From contig NZ_CP068083.1 in NCBI RefSeq assembly GCF_016725325.1, positions 744,001 to 808,000 of the forward strand: a DNA stretch of 64,000 nucleotides, read 5' to 3'. Position numbers and translations under genes: made by a program. The DNA is from Sphingobacterium spiritivorum (lineage in GTDB: Bacteria > Bacteroidota > Bacteroidia > Sphingobacteriales > Sphingobacteriaceae). The notes below the pieces were generated by a model that was not told where the DNA came from, searched no databases, and saw only the letters and a program-made list of their open reading frames with translations. Positions 33,418 to 43,403 of the stretch are shown here, piece after piece. Within the stretch, counting starts at the first letter, position 1. Each line of letters opens with the position of its first letter.

Positions 33418-34455
33418 TTAGTATCTGAATTCTTTAATTACGTCCACAGCATATTTGACATGATCAAAAGACATATCCGGCATAATGCCATGTCCCAGAT
33501 TGAACAAGAAGCCATCCTGTCCTCTCATACGTTCGAACAGTTCATGAATCTTTTTCCTGATCACAGCTTTATCTGCATACAGGATAATCGGATCAAAATT
33601 TCCCTGAACTGCAATATCTTTCGGCAGGTTATTTTTTACATTCAGAATATCAGCATTCCAGTCCAATGAGATAACATCCGGTTTTGCTTCACTCATTATT
33701 GGATAGAAGACTGAGCTTCCACGTGCAAAGGATATAACAGGAATACCTGCCCTGTTGATTCGGGAAATAATCTGTTGTGTATAAGCATGACCAAATTCAA
33801 TATAATCATTCCAGGTTAATGCCATTGCCCAGCTGTCGAATAACTGTACAGCATTCACTCCTGCAGCAATCTGCATATTCAGATAATCAACGGTAAGATC
33901 CGTGATCTTTTGTAAGATGTAATGAGCCAGTTTAGGATCATTATTCAATAGTGTTTTAGTGAGCTTAAAATCTCTTGACGACTTACCTTCTACCAGATAA
34001 CTTAAGATCGTGAAAGGAGCACCGGCAAAGCCTATCAGCGGAATACTTGCATTCAATCGCTGCTGAATCACTTTGATCGCGTCTGCTACATACTGTAATC
34101 TGTCTACACTTTGTGCATTCAGTTTTTCTGCATCTTCCCAACTTCTCACCGGATTGGAAAAACGAGGCCCTACTCCCTGCTCAAAAGATAAATCTCCTCC
34201 CATTGCTTCCGGAGTCACCAGAATATCTGAAAATAAAATAGCAGCATCAATATCCAGAAGGTCTACCGGCAACATGGTTACATCGGCAGCTATTTCAGGA
34301 GTTTTGCACATTTCAAGAAAAGTATATTTATTCTTGATTTCCCAATATTCAGGCATATAACGTCCTGCCTGACGCATCATCCAGACTGGCGGACGTTCGG
34401 TTTGTTGTCCAAAAGCAGCTCTGATAAATAAATCGTTTTGTAAGGTTTTATTCAC
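33418..34455 (-). CDS. hemE: uroporphyrinogen decarboxylase
   Basis: A 345-aa cytosolic enzyme that removes four carboxyl groups from uroporphyrinogen III to give coproporphyrinogen III. The signature RPPVWMMRQAGRYMPEY is at the N-terminus, with ILFSDILVTPEAMG, IGFAGAPFTI and a C-terminal FNLGHGIMP. The ATG overlaps by one base the stop of the upstream TPR-like gene. With hemJ downstream it forms a haem synthesis pair. Confidence 0.96.
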   Translation of the reverse strand: MNKTLQNDLFIRAAFGQQTERPPVWMMRQAGRYMPEYWEIKNKYTFLEMCKTPEIAADVTMLPVDLLDIDAAILFSDILVTPEAMGGDLSFEQGVGPRFSNPVRSWEDAEKLNAQSVDRLQYVADAIKVIQQRLNASIPLIGFAGAPFTILSYLVEGKSSRDFKLTKTLLNNDPKLAHYILQKITDLTVDYLNMQIAAGVNAVQLFDSWAMALTWNDYIEFGHAYTQQIISRINRAGIPVISFARGSSVFYPIMSEAKPDVISLDWNADILNVKNNLPKDIAVQGNFDPIILYADKAVIRKKIHELFERMRGQDGFLFNLGHGIMPDMSFDHVKYAVDVIKEFRY

Positions 34456-34970
34456 TATAAATGTTTTGATAATTCGTTTTCTATTTTCTCAACAATTGAT
34501 TTCTGACGCTCTGTCAGCTTCAATTTATTTGCCACATCCAGGTAAGCTTTCACTCTGTCGTAAGCTTGTTTTCTGAGGTTGATATTGGCAAGATTGATCA
34601 GCACCATTCCCTTTTCATGTTCGCGTTTCCAGGGTAAGCGTGATGCAAGCTGAAAATGATATTCTGCTTCGTCAATACGGTCTTCTTTGAGGGCAATATT
34701 TCCCATCATGAATTCATAAAAATTACGCCTTCCTTTGCGTAATGCATCAGGATTCGTTACTTCTGAAAGCAGTTGTTTTGTTTTTTCATAATCCTGCTTA
34801 TGAAAAGCCTGTGTTGCCATAAATACAGATCCTTCTCTATACTGGCTCCACACTAAATAGCCTATACCACCCACGATATAGACACAAGCATAATAGTGCC
34901 GGGCGTAGATGGCATAGAGAAGAAAGCATACAGCAATGGCAATGACTATATATCTAGCCTTTTTTGTCAT
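34455..34970 (-). CDS. membrane protein with TPR-like helices
   Basis: A 171-aa protein with two close N-terminal membrane segments (about 6-24 and 26-44) and a cytoplasmic helical region resembling two to three TPR units (FHKQDYEKTKQLL, RIDEAEYHFQLA, QAYDRVKAYLDVA). It may be a scaffold. Its function is unknown. It lies 6 bases after the response regulator and overlaps hemE by one base. Confidence 0.75.
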   Translation of the reverse strand: MTKKARYIVIAIAVCFLLYAIYARHYYACVYIVGGIGYLVWSQYREGSVFMATQAFHKQDYEKTKQLLSEVTNPDALRKGRRNFYEFMMGNIALKEDRIDEAEYHFQLASRLPWKREHEKGMVLINLANINLRKQAYDRVKAYLDVANKLKLTERQKSIVEKIENELSKHL

Positions 34971-34976
34971 TGGATA

Positions 34977-35690
34977 TTATGGATTGTCTGTAAATTTATA
35001 TCCAACACCACGGATGGAATGAAAATAAATAGGGTGTTTCTGATCCGGTTCAAAATATTTACGGAATGTCAGAATAAAATTGTCAATGGTACGCGTAGAA
35101 GGGTAAACATCATAATTCCATACCGTTTCCAGAATCTGTTCACGTGATACGGCTTCATTTCTGCGCTCTATCAGTAATTTCAACAGCATAGTTTCTTTCT
35201 TCGTCAATGAGGTAATGGTACCATCTGCATGGTGCAACTCATAGGAATTAAAATAAATGGTTTTATCACCGATTGTATAGGAATTAAGTTCTTTCAGATC
35301 ATCCCCTTTCATTCCTCTGCGAACCAGATTTCCTACACGTAGAATAAGTTCTTCCAGATTGAAAGGTTTAACCAGATAATCATCTGCTCCCTTTTTAAGT
35401 CCAGTGATGCGGTCTTCACTACTGTTTTTGGCTGTCAGAAACATAATAGGAACTTCACTGTTTTGCAGACGAATAGTTTCAGCCACCTGGAAGCCATCGA
35501 TCTCAGGGATCATGACATCCAGAATAATAAGGTTGAAACGCTCTTCTTTAAAAACTTTCAGTGCTTTCTTACCGTCTGTAGCGGTAGTTACACGATATCC
35601 CTCTAGCTCGAGGTTTAATTTGATTGCTTCCAGCAGATGTTCTTCATCTTCTACTAAAAGTATGCGTTGTTTAGCCTGCATAGTTGTCAA
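34977..35690 (-). CDS. OmpR-family response regulator
   Basis: A 237-aa regulator with a receiver domain (phosphoacceptor Asp in LIILDVMIPEIDGF, Lys in YLVKPFNL) and a C-terminal winged helix (KKETMLLKLLIERRN to IRGVGYKF). It pairs with the kinase gene upstream, whose end it overlaps by 20 bases. A start at the fourth codon (ATG 35681) is an alternative. The signal and targets are unknown; the pair heads a run leading to hemE and hemJ. Confidence 0.92.
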   Translation of the reverse strand: MTTMQAKQRILLVEDEEHLLEAIKLNLELEGYRVTTATDGKKALKVFKEERFNLIILDVMIPEIDGFQVAETIRLQNSEVPIMFLTAKNSSEDRITGLKKGADDYLVKPFNLEELILRVGNLVRRGMKGDDLKELNSYTIGDKTIYFNSYELHHADGTITSLTKKETMLLKLLIERRNEAVSREQILETVWNYDVYPSTRTIDNFILTFRKYFEPDQKHPIYFHSIRGVGYKFTDNP

Positions 35691-36546
35691 ATGTTACTTC
35701 AAAAATACTCCCTGAAGGAGTGTTATCTTTTACTTTAATACTGGCATTGTGTTTTTGCAAAACCGTTTTCACTATATATAACCCCAAACCCGTGCCTTTG
35801 GTTTTTCGTGTAGATTCATTCCCTACACGATAAAATTTATTAAATATATTCTTTTTTTCTTCATCCGGAATACCGATACCATGATCTGTTACCGAAAATA
35901 TCAATTTGCCTGACTCTCTTTTCAACCGTACAAATACACTTGCACATGGCGGAGAATATTTGATTGCATTTTCAATCAGATTGGTCACGACATTTGTAAT
36001 CGCAAATTTATCCGCTACTATCCGCACATCTGCGTCAAGATCAGGTTTGATAATCTGAGATCTGCAGGAATTCTTCTGCAGACGGTCAACAATAGATTCA
36101 ACCATCTCTGTCAGATTAAACTCTTCTTTAGGCAGATTATAACTTCTGTTTTCAAGTTTAGTTGTCAGTAATACATTTTCCACAAGGTCATCCAGGCGCT
36201 CAATATCCTTAAGTGAATTTTGCAAAAACATCTGTTGTTGTTCCTTATCCAGATCTCTTTTCAGAATAGTCTGAATGTACAGTTTGACAGATGCCAGCGG
36301 AGATTTTAATTCATGTGTGATGGCCAGTAAGAAGTTCTGTTGCTGCTGATGTATTTTGTGCTCTCTTTTAAAATTGTTCTTCAACCGTAATACTCCCCAT
36401 AGAAATATCAGCAAGAAAAACATCCCCTCCCCGATAATCATAGATTTACGCTGAGGTTCGTATTTCACTAACATAATACCCCACCAGATAAGTTGGGAGA
36501 TTGCATAAAACACTAAAAAATAAAACAGAAAAAGTGTCTTTCTCAT
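35671..36546 (-). CDS. sensor histidine kinase
   Basis: A 291-aa kinase with two N-terminal membrane segments (about 4-24 and 33-55) and almost no periplasmic loop, so it may sense within the membrane. The HisKA motif is AITHELKSPLAS (His near 79); the ATPase domain shows NLIENAIKYSP, DHGIGIPDEE and GTGLGLYIV. There is no HAMP domain. The start is set at ATG 36546 (MRKTLFLF); an ATG five codons earlier is also in frame. Confidence 0.88.
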   Translation of the reverse strand: MRKTLFLFYFLVFYAISQLIWWGIMLVKYEPQRKSMIIGEGMFFLLIFLWGVLRLKNNFKREHKIHQQQQNFLLAITHELKSPLASVKLYIQTILKRDLDKEQQQMFLQNSLKDIERLDDLVENVLLTTKLENRSYNLPKEEFNLTEMVESIVDRLQKNSCRSQIIKPDLDADVRIVADKFAITNVVTNLIENAIKYSPPCASVFVRLKRESGKLIFSVTDHGIGIPDEEKKNIFNKFYRVGNESTRKTKGTGLGLYIVKTVLQKHNASIKVKDNTPSGSIFEVTFDNYAG

Positions 36547-36764
36547 ACAGAAACTGAACAATGAAGGACAAAAATAGGTAATAGATCAGGTATTATAAAG
36601 TATCTACTGCATTATGACAATAATAGGAAAAACATTTACCACCTTTGCCGTAACCGGTGTTTAGTGCGGATTATTATACCCGTTTTTAGGGGATAAATAA
36701 TACAGATATTCGCTCACAGTAAAAACACATACTTTGATTTTTAATTTCTAATTTTGGTTTACAT

Positions 36765-37466
36765 ATGTTCCATCATAAAAAAGATATATTTTTCGACCTC
36801 GATCACACCATCTGGGATTTTGATAAGAATGCGGAAGAGACATTAGACGAGCTGTTTTTTAAATATGACTTTGATAAACTGTTCAATCATAGCAGTGCAG
36901 ATCTGTTTATTTCGACCTACACATCTAATAATCATCGTTTATGGAATCTGTATCATCATGGAAAAATCGATAAACCGACGCTGAGAAAAGCAAGGTTTGA
37001 AAATACATTTACAGATCTGGGCGTAGATCCTTCTTTGTTTCCAAAAGATTTCGAAGAAGAATATTTGTTTATCTGTCCGCAGAAAACTAATTTATTCCCA
37101 CATGCACATGAAACACTTGCTTATCTGAAAGAGCGGTATAATCTTCATCTGATCTCAAACGGATTTAAAGAAGCCTGTGAAGTAAAACTTGGAACAAGTG
37201 ATCTGAAACAATATTTTCAGCATATTTTTATTTCTGAACTGGTTGGAGTAAACAAACCGGATCCTCTTATCTTTCACCATGCTATGCAAACTACAGGCAC
37301 TTCTGCTGATCATGCCGTGATGATCGGAGACAATCTGGATGCAGATGTCAGAGGAGCTCAAAATGTGGGAATGGATGCCATTTACTTCAATCCGAATCGT
37401 ATGCAGTTACCAAATGATGTGTCGCATGCCATTACTGACCTCAGCGAATTGAAACATATGTTTTAA
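36765..37466 (+). CDS. HAD-family phosphatase (YjjG-like nucleotidase)
   Basis: A 233-aa HAD hydrolase. Motif I is FFDLDHT, motif II ISNGF, motif III Lys in VNKPDP and motif IV GDNLDADVRGA; a helical cap sits between motifs I and II. The start FFDLDHTIWDFD is characteristic of YjjG-type noncanonical pyrimidine nucleotidases that dephosphorylate nucleoside monophosphates. It is transcribed alone and followed by a strong terminator. Confidence 0.85.
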   Translation: MFHHKKDIFFDLDHTIWDFDKNAEETLDELFFKYDFDKLFNHSSADLFISTYTSNNHRLWNLYHHGKIDKPTLRKARFENTFTDLGVDPSLFPKDFEEEYLFICPQKTNLFPHAHETLAYLKERYNLHLISNGFKEACEVKLGTSDLKQYFQHIFISELVGVNKPDPLIFHHAMQTTGTSADHAVMIGDNLDADVRGAQNVGMDAIYFNPNRMQLPNDVSHAITDLSELKHMF

Positions 37467-37483
37467 TACTATCTCTTTATCGA

Positions 37484-37521
37484 AACAAAAAAGCAACGTA
37501 GTGATACGTTGCTTTTTTGTT
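37484..37521. terminator. bidirectional terminator
   Basis: Perfect 17-bp stem (AACAAAAAAGCAACGTA and its complement) with a GTGA loop; A and T runs on both sides. It serves the HAD gene and the convergent DUF1080 gene. Confidence 0.93.
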
Positions 37522-37540
37522 TTATAGAGCAGATTAAAAT

Positions 37541-38368
37541 CTACAACACTTTTACCGTTACATTCTTAAGCCATACATCATTACCGTGATCCTGGAAACC
37601 AATCACACCGGATTTGGTCTTGCCACCAACCTTACTAAGTAATTCAAATGCCAGAGGCCATTTTTCACTGCTAAATTTACTCGCTTCCAGCATCGCTATC
37701 CATTCAGGAGTCCATAGCGTATATTCCACTACTTTTTCACCGTTCTGATAATGGGTTACTTTACCATTATTTACTACAATCTTCGCTAAATTCCACTGAC
37801 CTGCAGGTTTGCCATTCTGTGGTTTTGCCGGGATCATATCATACAGTGAACCTGATTTACGATTACCATCAACCCCCATTTTTGCATCAGGATGGTTTTC
37901 ATTATCCAGCAACTGATACTCAGGACTTGAAATATAAATAGGTTGTCCTTCTATTTCTTTAGCCAGGAAAAATGTTCCCGAATTTCCGGCTTCTGAAATT
38001 TTCCATTCAAATTCCAGTTCAAAATTTTTGAAATCATGTGCAAAAATCAAATCACCGCCTTCTCCCGGCGTACTACCTATCGGTTTAGCTGTAAATTTGA
38101 TCGTACCATCTTCAACACCCCATTTTGTAGGCACATGATCCTTATTATATCCTCTCCATCCTTCTAACGATTTACCGTCAAAAATAATGTATGCACCCTT
38201 ACTGTTTTTAGGGAATTTTTTGATATCTACCTTTGGAAGATCTAACAGCTTATAAGAAGTTGCCACTGCTTTTTTTGTTTGCGCCTGAACCTGCTGAAAT
38301 GCTCCGGAGCCTAACGACAAAGTTAGTGCAGCCATTCCTGCATACAGGTAATTAAATGTTGATTTCAT
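37541..38368 (-). CDS. secreted DUF1080 protein (3-keto-glycoside hydrolase-like)
   Basis: A 275-aa secreted protein with a signal peptide (cleavage near VQAQ, residue 30) and a single concanavalin-like jelly-roll of the DUF1080 family (IFDGKSLEGWRGYN, FELEFEWKISEAGNSGTFF, WNLAKIVVNNGKVTHYQNG, GVIGFQDHGNDVWLKN). Family members cleave 3-keto-disaccharides or 3-keto-glycosides in Bacteroidota, usually in the periplasm. It has no obvious partner here and is likely monocistronic. Confidence 0.88.
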   Translation of the reverse strand: MKSTFNYLYAGMAALTLSLGSGAFQQVQAQTKKAVATSYKLLDLPKVDIKKFPKNSKGAYIIFDGKSLEGWRGYNKDHVPTKWGVEDGTIKFTAKPIGSTPGEGGDLIFAHDFKNFELEFEWKISEAGNSGTFFLAKEIEGQPIYISSPEYQLLDNENHPDAKMGVDGNRKSGSLYDMIPAKPQNGKPAGQWNLAKIVVNNGKVTHYQNGEKVVEYTLWTPEWIAMLEASKFSSEKWPLAFELLSKVGGKTKSGVIGFQDHGNDVWLKNVTVKVL

Positions 38369-38462
38369 GGTATTGTTTTTTTATAATCGATTCAAACTGA
38401 TCATTAAATTTAATAAAAAAAATCGAATACTACGATATTGCTAATTCATTTTATCATCATTT

Positions 38463-40907
38463 CTAGAACTGCTCACCCCCCTCCATATCTATAGAATTCT
38501 CAGGACGCTTTTTCTTTCCGAAATCCTGTGCTCCGAATCTGTATGAGAAAGAAAGCATAAACATGCGTTTCATCCAACGGCGTTCAAATGATGAATTAAC
38601 CTGAGCTGTATTGATATATCCTCCGAATTTACGGGTGTTTAATAAGTCCCTTACATTAAACATAATACTTCCCTTTTTGTTTAACACCTCCTGCTTCAGA
38701 CCTACATCTATTCCTGTCATAGCTTTTGTTTTACCTTGTGCAAGTAATCTTGGGGCATTGTAATCTGCGCGAAGCTGACCGGATAAGGAAGGAAGTATCT
38801 TCACATTAGAGGTCAGGTTGGCATTCCAGTTGATTCCATCACTCTCTTTAATCCCAAAGTCAGCGTTACCATCAATGCGGTTATAAAACATATTCCCGTT
38901 AACTGTAAAGTCCAGCCAACTGGTTGCGTTCACTTTAGAAATAAGCTCCAAACCAGCTACACTGGAATTCGTCAGATTTTCCCAGCGGCTTCTGGTCACA
39001 CTGGAGAGTGTATCCACCTCATAAATATACGGCTGCATTACATCTTTCATACGACGGTAATATCCGGTAGCCAGAATATTCCATTTATCATAGAATTTAG
39101 CATAACTCATTTCAAAAGAATGGATATCTTCCGGCAATAAGTTAGGATTTCCCTGACGACGATTCATATCATCGGAAACATCCTCAAATGGATTCACCTG
39201 CCAGCCGCGCGGACGTTGTACACGTCTCGAATAACTAAATTGAATCTTATCTCCTTTCTCTCCTAAAGCATAAGTAAGAAACGCTGTAGGATACAATCTG
39301 AAATAGTCCTGTTTAGCAACTGTTTCTATCTCATTTGCCGGTAATGAAGGATCTTTCTTGAAGTAAGTAGAAGTCAGGTACGTTTGTTCTCCGCGTAATC
39401 CGATCTGATATGAAATCTTATCCGTCAGTTTGTTCTGATAATTTACGTACAAGGCATGGACAGAATTAGTCAGATCAAAATCATTACTGATATCATAATC
39501 CGGGAAATAATTACCGGACACGTTGTCCAGCGTATCGGAAAACTGTGTGTCAGCTGATTTTCGAATAATAGATTTATATCCAGTTTCTAATTTACTGTCT
39601 TTTGAAAAGGGAAGTGTATAATCGACCTGAATATTCATATTTTTCCCGTCTTCAGAAGTTTTATTCAATCTGCTTGTGGCTGGAAGTCCTGATGAATAAG
39701 TCTGATTGAAATCATTTGTTCCGTCTTCCGTATCTCTCCCATACATAAAATTCGCAGTCAGTTCCTCTCCTTCTCTTGCAAATTTTCTGCTAAAATCCAG
39801 ATTCAGATCATACCCAAGATCATCTTCTTTCTGACGCGATCCTCTAAAGCTTGTACCGGATAATTCGGGGTGATTGAAATAATTATAATTCAAATCATTA
39901 CGACGATCATTATCCCGAATACTCAGATTTCCGGAAATTCCGATGGTAGTTTTTGCATTTGGTGAATATTCCACGCCTAATTTTACCATATTATTGATTC
40001 CTTTTCTTTCAGAATCTTCTGTATTATTAATCTGGCTATTATTATTGAGATAAGTATTATTGGTAAGGCCTCCTCCTACCATATTACGGCGATTGAAGTT
40101 ATAACTTCCGCTATAATTGAATTTTTCATCTTTATAATTGAGACTTGCTCCTGCCATATAGTTATTATAGGAACCCGCAGAAGCATTTACAGTACCGTTG
40201 AGTCCGGTTCTGACATTCTTTTTCAAAACAATATTGATGATCCCCGATTGACCTTCGGCATCGTATTTTGAAGATGGATTCGTGATGACCTCTACTTTTT
40301 CGATCGCATTAGCAGGCAGAGATTGCAACAGGCTTGTAATATCGCTTCCTGCCATTGCCGATTCCTTCCCGTCAATCAGAATACGTACACTGCTGGATCC
40401 GCGTAAACTCACTGTACCATCCATATCAACCTGCAGTGTCGGTACATTAGCCAGCAGATCTGTAGCTGTACCACCAACGCTGACGAGACTTTGGCCTACA
40501 TTAAAGACTTTACGGTCTATACCGATTTCCATAGCCGGAACTTTTCCCTCAACCAGTACTTCTCCCAGCATCTTTCCGTCTTCCAGCATTGACAAGGTGC
40601 CGAGATCTACATTTTTATTTGCCTGTACGACGATATTTTCCTGGATAAGGTTGGTATATCCCATATAAGAAATACGGAGCGTATACACACCCGCATCTAC
40701 ATCCTGAAAAAGAAGTTGACCTTTAATATCAGACTGCTGTCCTTTTACATATGCCTGAGAAGATTGTTTCAGAAGCGCAGCACTGGCACCTAAAATAGGT
40801 TCGTTTGACTTTTCATCAACAACGATGGCTTTGATCTGAACATTTTGTCCAAATGATAAAATGGGTAGTAGCGTAAATACAAAATAAAGTAAAATTTTCG
40901 GTGACAT
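38463..40907 (-). CDS. TonB-type outer-membrane receptor with regulatory-like domain
   Basis: An 814-aa outer-membrane beta-barrel protein. A signal peptide ends near ILSFGQ; a carboxypeptidase-regulatory-like domain follows (about 22-105, VVDEKSNEPILGASAALL), then a plug domain (about 120-230, with VSLRGSSSVRILIDGKES and EVITNPSSKYDAEGQSGIINIVLKK) and an OMP_b-brl-type barrel to the end (MLSFSYRFG). No SusD partner is adjacent, so the substrate cannot be guessed. The start is ATG 40907 (MSPKILLY), not the ATG 17 codons upstream, which would displace the signal peptide. Confidence 0.9.
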   Translation of the reverse strand: MSPKILLYFVFTLLPILSFGQNVQIKAIVVDEKSNEPILGASAALLKQSSQAYVKGQQSDIKGQLLFQDVDAGVYTLRISYMGYTNLIQENIVVQANKNVDLGTLSMLEDGKMLGEVLVEGKVPAMEIGIDRKVFNVGQSLVSVGGTATDLLANVPTLQVDMDGTVSLRGSSSVRILIDGKESAMAGSDITSLLQSLPANAIEKVEVITNPSSKYDAEGQSGIINIVLKKNVRTGLNGTVNASAGSYNNYMAGASLNYKDEKFNYSGSYNFNRRNMVGGGLTNNTYLNNNSQINNTEDSERKGINNMVKLGVEYSPNAKTTIGISGNLSIRDNDRRNDLNYNYFNHPELSGTSFRGSRQKEDDLGYDLNLDFSRKFAREGEELTANFMYGRDTEDGTNDFNQTYSSGLPATSRLNKTSEDGKNMNIQVDYTLPFSKDSKLETGYKSIIRKSADTQFSDTLDNVSGNYFPDYDISNDFDLTNSVHALYVNYQNKLTDKISYQIGLRGEQTYLTSTYFKKDPSLPANEIETVAKQDYFRLYPTAFLTYALGEKGDKIQFSYSRRVQRPRGWQVNPFEDVSDDMNRRQGNPNLLPEDIHSFEMSYAKFYDKWNILATGYYRRMKDVMQPYIYEVDTLSSVTRSRWENLTNSSVAGLELISKVNATSWLDFTVNGNMFYNRIDGNADFGIKESDGINWNANLTSNVKILPSLSGQLRADYNAPRLLAQGKTKAMTGIDVGLKQEVLNKKGSIMFNVRDLLNTRKFGGYINTAQVNSSFERRWMKRMFMLSFSYRFGAQDFGKKKRPENSIDMEGGEQF

Positions 40908-41016
40908 GCTGTATATGATTACAAATGGAAAAGCAAAAATGCTTCTTTTTACTTGCAATCGCTTATTCGTAACCGCATTATTACGAAGGATTCGCAGTCA
41001 CCGGTACAGGCAAAGT

Positions 41017-41298
41017 TTATTCAACAGAAACCGTAAGTCCTTCTGATTTTAGGATTTTTCTGTACACTTCCATTTCTGTAAATGATCCTTCCAGAATAGC
41101 ACATTTACCTTCAGTATGTACCTTCCAGGCGATCTGTTCAGCCTGTTTTTCGGTATATTGAAGATGTTTCATCAAACATTCAATCACATGGTCAAAAGTA
41201 TTGGTTTCATCATTCCACAGAATAAGTCTGTTAGAGCTTTTCGCTGCTGCTAAAATCTCCTCTAATGAATAGGTTTCCTCTTGTGTCTGTACACTCAT
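41017..41298 (-). CDS. clpS: Clp protease adaptor ClpS
   Basis: A 93-aa ClpS: LILWNDETNTFDHVIECL and HTEGKCAILEGSFTEMEVYRK carry the binding-pocket Asp and the ClpA/ClpC-facing surface. It delivers N-degron substrates to ClpAP/ClpCP. The open frame extends 120 codons upstream across the divergent gene, but only the part from MSVQTQEETYSLEEIL is family-like, so the start is 41298. It is divergent from fabH over 69 bases. Confidence 0.92.
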   Translation of the reverse strand: MSVQTQEETYSLEEILAAAKSSNRLILWNDETNTFDHVIECLMKHLQYTEKQAEQIAWKVHTEGKCAILEGSFTEMEVYRKILKSEGLTVSVE

Positions 41299-41367
41299 GA
41301 TACAAAAGTAAGTAATTTTCAAAAATTGTGTAATTTTGAAGTTCTTAAAATTGTAAGATAAAGAAAT

Positions 41368-42414
41368 ATGTTTCAATCCAAAATTGCCGGGATAGGCTAT
41401 TACGTCCCAAAAAATGTATATACCAATAACGATCTCACCCGTTTTATGGATACCAGTGATGAGTGGATCCAGGAACGTACCGGAATCAAGGAACGTCGTT
41501 ATGCTGACCGGTTGGGGGAAACTACAACCACGATGGCTATAGAAGCTTCTAAAATCGCTATTGAGCGGGCAAATACAACTGCTGAGGAAATTGATTTTGT
41601 GATTTTTGCGACCTTGTCTCCTGATTATTACTTTCCGGGATGTGGCGTGCTGCTGCAACGCGAAATGGGCATGAAAGAAATAGGCGCACTTGATATTCGA
41701 AATCAGTGTTCGGGTTTCATCTATGCCATATCAGTAGCAGATCAGTTTATCAAAACCGGCATGTACAAAAATATTCTCGTTGTCGGCTCTGAGAAACAGT
41801 CCTTTGCTATGGATTTTGCGACGAGAAGCCGTTCGGTATCTGTTATCTTTGGAGACGGTGCAGGAGCTGTAGTACTACAGCCTACACAGGAAGCCGGAAA
41901 AGGTATTCTCAGCACTCATCTTCACTCTGACGGAGCAGATGCAGAGAAACTGGCGATGTATTATCCCGGAGCTTCTGCGGGCATCTGGCTGGAGAACCCT
42001 CCGCAATGGCCGGATCAGGAACTCGGCGGACTCTATATGACAAAAGAAATGCTGGAAGACGGATCAACTTCCGCATATATGGACGGACAGGCTGTATTCA
42101 AAAAAGCAGTGGTCAAATTCCCCGAAGTTATTGGAGAAGCACTCGCAAAAAACAACCTTACTTCTACTGACATTGATATGCTCATACCTCATCAGGCGAA
42201 TCTGAGAATTTCTCAATATGTACAGAAAACACTTGGACTTAGAGATGACCAGGTATTTAATAATATTCAAAAATATGGAAATACGACTGCCGCTTCCGTC
42301 CCTATTGCTTTGTGTGAAGCCTGGGAAGAGGGAAAGATCAAAGAAGGGGATCTGGTTTGCCTTGCTGCATTCGGAGCGGGATTTACCTGGGGATCTGCAT
42401 TGATCAGATGGTAA
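41368..42414 (+). CDS. fabH: 3-oxoacyl-ACP synthase III (FabH-like)
   Basis: A 348-aa thiolase-fold condensing enzyme. The catalytic triad is visible: Cys in IRNQCSGF, His in PHQANLRI and Asn in YGNTTAAS; the N-terminus has DTSDEWIQERTGIKER. It should condense acetyl-CoA or another acyl-CoA with malonyl-ACP at the start of fatty acid synthesis. Bacteroidota often carry several FabH copies, and this one has no fatty acid genes beside it, so a specialised acyl substrate is possible. Confidence 0.9.
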   Translation: MFQSKIAGIGYYVPKNVYTNNDLTRFMDTSDEWIQERTGIKERRYADRLGETTTTMAIEASKIAIERANTTAEEIDFVIFATLSPDYYFPGCGVLLQREMGMKEIGALDIRNQCSGFIYAISVADQFIKTGMYKNILVVGSEKQSFAMDFATRSRSVSVIFGDGAGAVVLQPTQEAGKGILSTHLHSDGADAEKLAMYYPGASAGIWLENPPQWPDQELGGLYMTKEMLEDGSTSAYMDGQAVFKKAVVKFPEVIGEALAKNNLTSTDIDMLIPHQANLRISQYVQKTLGLRDDQVFNNIQKYGNTTAASVPIALCEAWEEGKIKEGDLVCLAAFGAGFTWGSALIRW

Positions 42415-42443
42415 GACCTGAACGAGACTATCTTTAGTAAAAC

Positions 42444-42475
42444 AAAAAGGGGAAATCTATCGATTTCCCCTTTTT
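42444..42475. terminator. bidirectional terminator between fabH and atpG
   Basis: Perfect 14-bp stem AAAAAGGGGAAATC / GATTTCCCCTTTTT with a TATC loop; A and T tracts suit both fabH and the convergent ATP synthase operon. Confidence 0.95.
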
Positions 42476-42494
42476 CCTTATATAAAAATTACGT

Positions 42495-43388
42495 TTATCC
42501 GTTAGATAGTGCAGCAGCACCTGAAACGATCTCTGTAAGCTCTGTTGTAATAGCAGCCTGGCGTGCCTGGTTGTAAGACAATTTCAATGCTTTCAAAAGA
42601 TCTCCGGCATTTTCTGTTGCTTTATCCATAGCTGTCATACGTGCTCCGTGTTCAGAAGCATGGGAATCCAGAATCGCTTTATAAAGCTGAGTCTTGATCG
42701 CTTTAGGGATCAGTTCCTCAATAATCTTTTCCTTAGAAGGTTCGATAATGTAATCGACTTCTTTCGGTTGTTTATCTTCAGGTTTACTGTCTTCACTTGG
42801 TAACAAAGGTAGAATCTGCTCTGCAGTAAGTACTTGTACTGCAGCATTACGAAACTGATTGTATATTACTTCTACACGATCAAAGTTTCCCAATTTGAAT
42901 TGCTCCATTACAAACTCAGTGATCTTTGAGGTATTTTCAAAGTTTAAGTCAGCGAACAGATCACTGTGATTAGCAATCACATGATAAGCATCACGCTTAG
43001 CGTAAAAGTCATTTCCTTTTTTACCGATAGCGATAATACTTACATTACCTTTTCTCAGCTGTTCAGCATATTTCGAAGCAACAAGATTATTAGTTGCTTT
43101 AATCACATTCGCATTGAAAGCACCTGCAAGTCCTCTGTTAGATGATACGACAATCAAAAGCACTTTATTCGGCTCCCGATCTTTTGTAAAAGGAGAATCA
43201 TTTCCCTCTACACTCGCAGATACATCTGCCAGAATATCTCTTAGTTTGGTAGCATATGGACGTAGCTGCACAATAGCGTTGGTAGCACGCTTTAATTTAG
43301 CGGCTGACACCATTTTCATGGCCTTTGTGATCTGCTGCGTCGATGATACCGACGTAATACGGTTTCTTACTTCTTTTAAATTTGCCAT
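42495..43388 (-). CDS. atpG: ATP synthase F1 gamma subunit
   Basis: A 297-aa central stalk subunit. The N-terminal coiled coil MANLKEVRNRITSVSSTQQITKAM and the C-terminal ARMTAMDKATENAGDLLKAL match F1 gamma. It couples proton flow through the c-ring to catalysis. It is the last gene of the operon here; beta and epsilon genes are absent, as usual for this phylum. A 79-base gap with a repeat hairpin separates it from atpA. Confidence 0.97.
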   Translation of the reverse strand: MANLKEVRNRITSVSSTQQITKAMKMVSAAKLKRATNAIVQLRPYATKLRDILADVSASVEGNDSPFTKDREPNKVLLIVVSSNRGLAGAFNANVIKATNNLVASKYAEQLRKGNVSIIAIGKKGNDFYAKRDAYHVIANHSDLFADLNFENTSKITEFVMEQFKLGNFDRVEVIYNQFRNAAVQVLTAEQILPLLPSEDSKPEDKQPKEVDYIIEPSKEKIIEELIPKAIKTQLYKAILDSHASEHGARMTAMDKATENAGDLLKALKLSYNQARQAAITTELTEIVSGAAALSNG

Positions 43389-43403
43389 ACTATAATTGAG
43401 ATT

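Noticed and set aside
41299..41658. N-terminal extension of ClpS by 120 codons
   Set aside because: It crosses the divergent promoter region and the fabH start; ClpS proteins begin near the chosen ATG.
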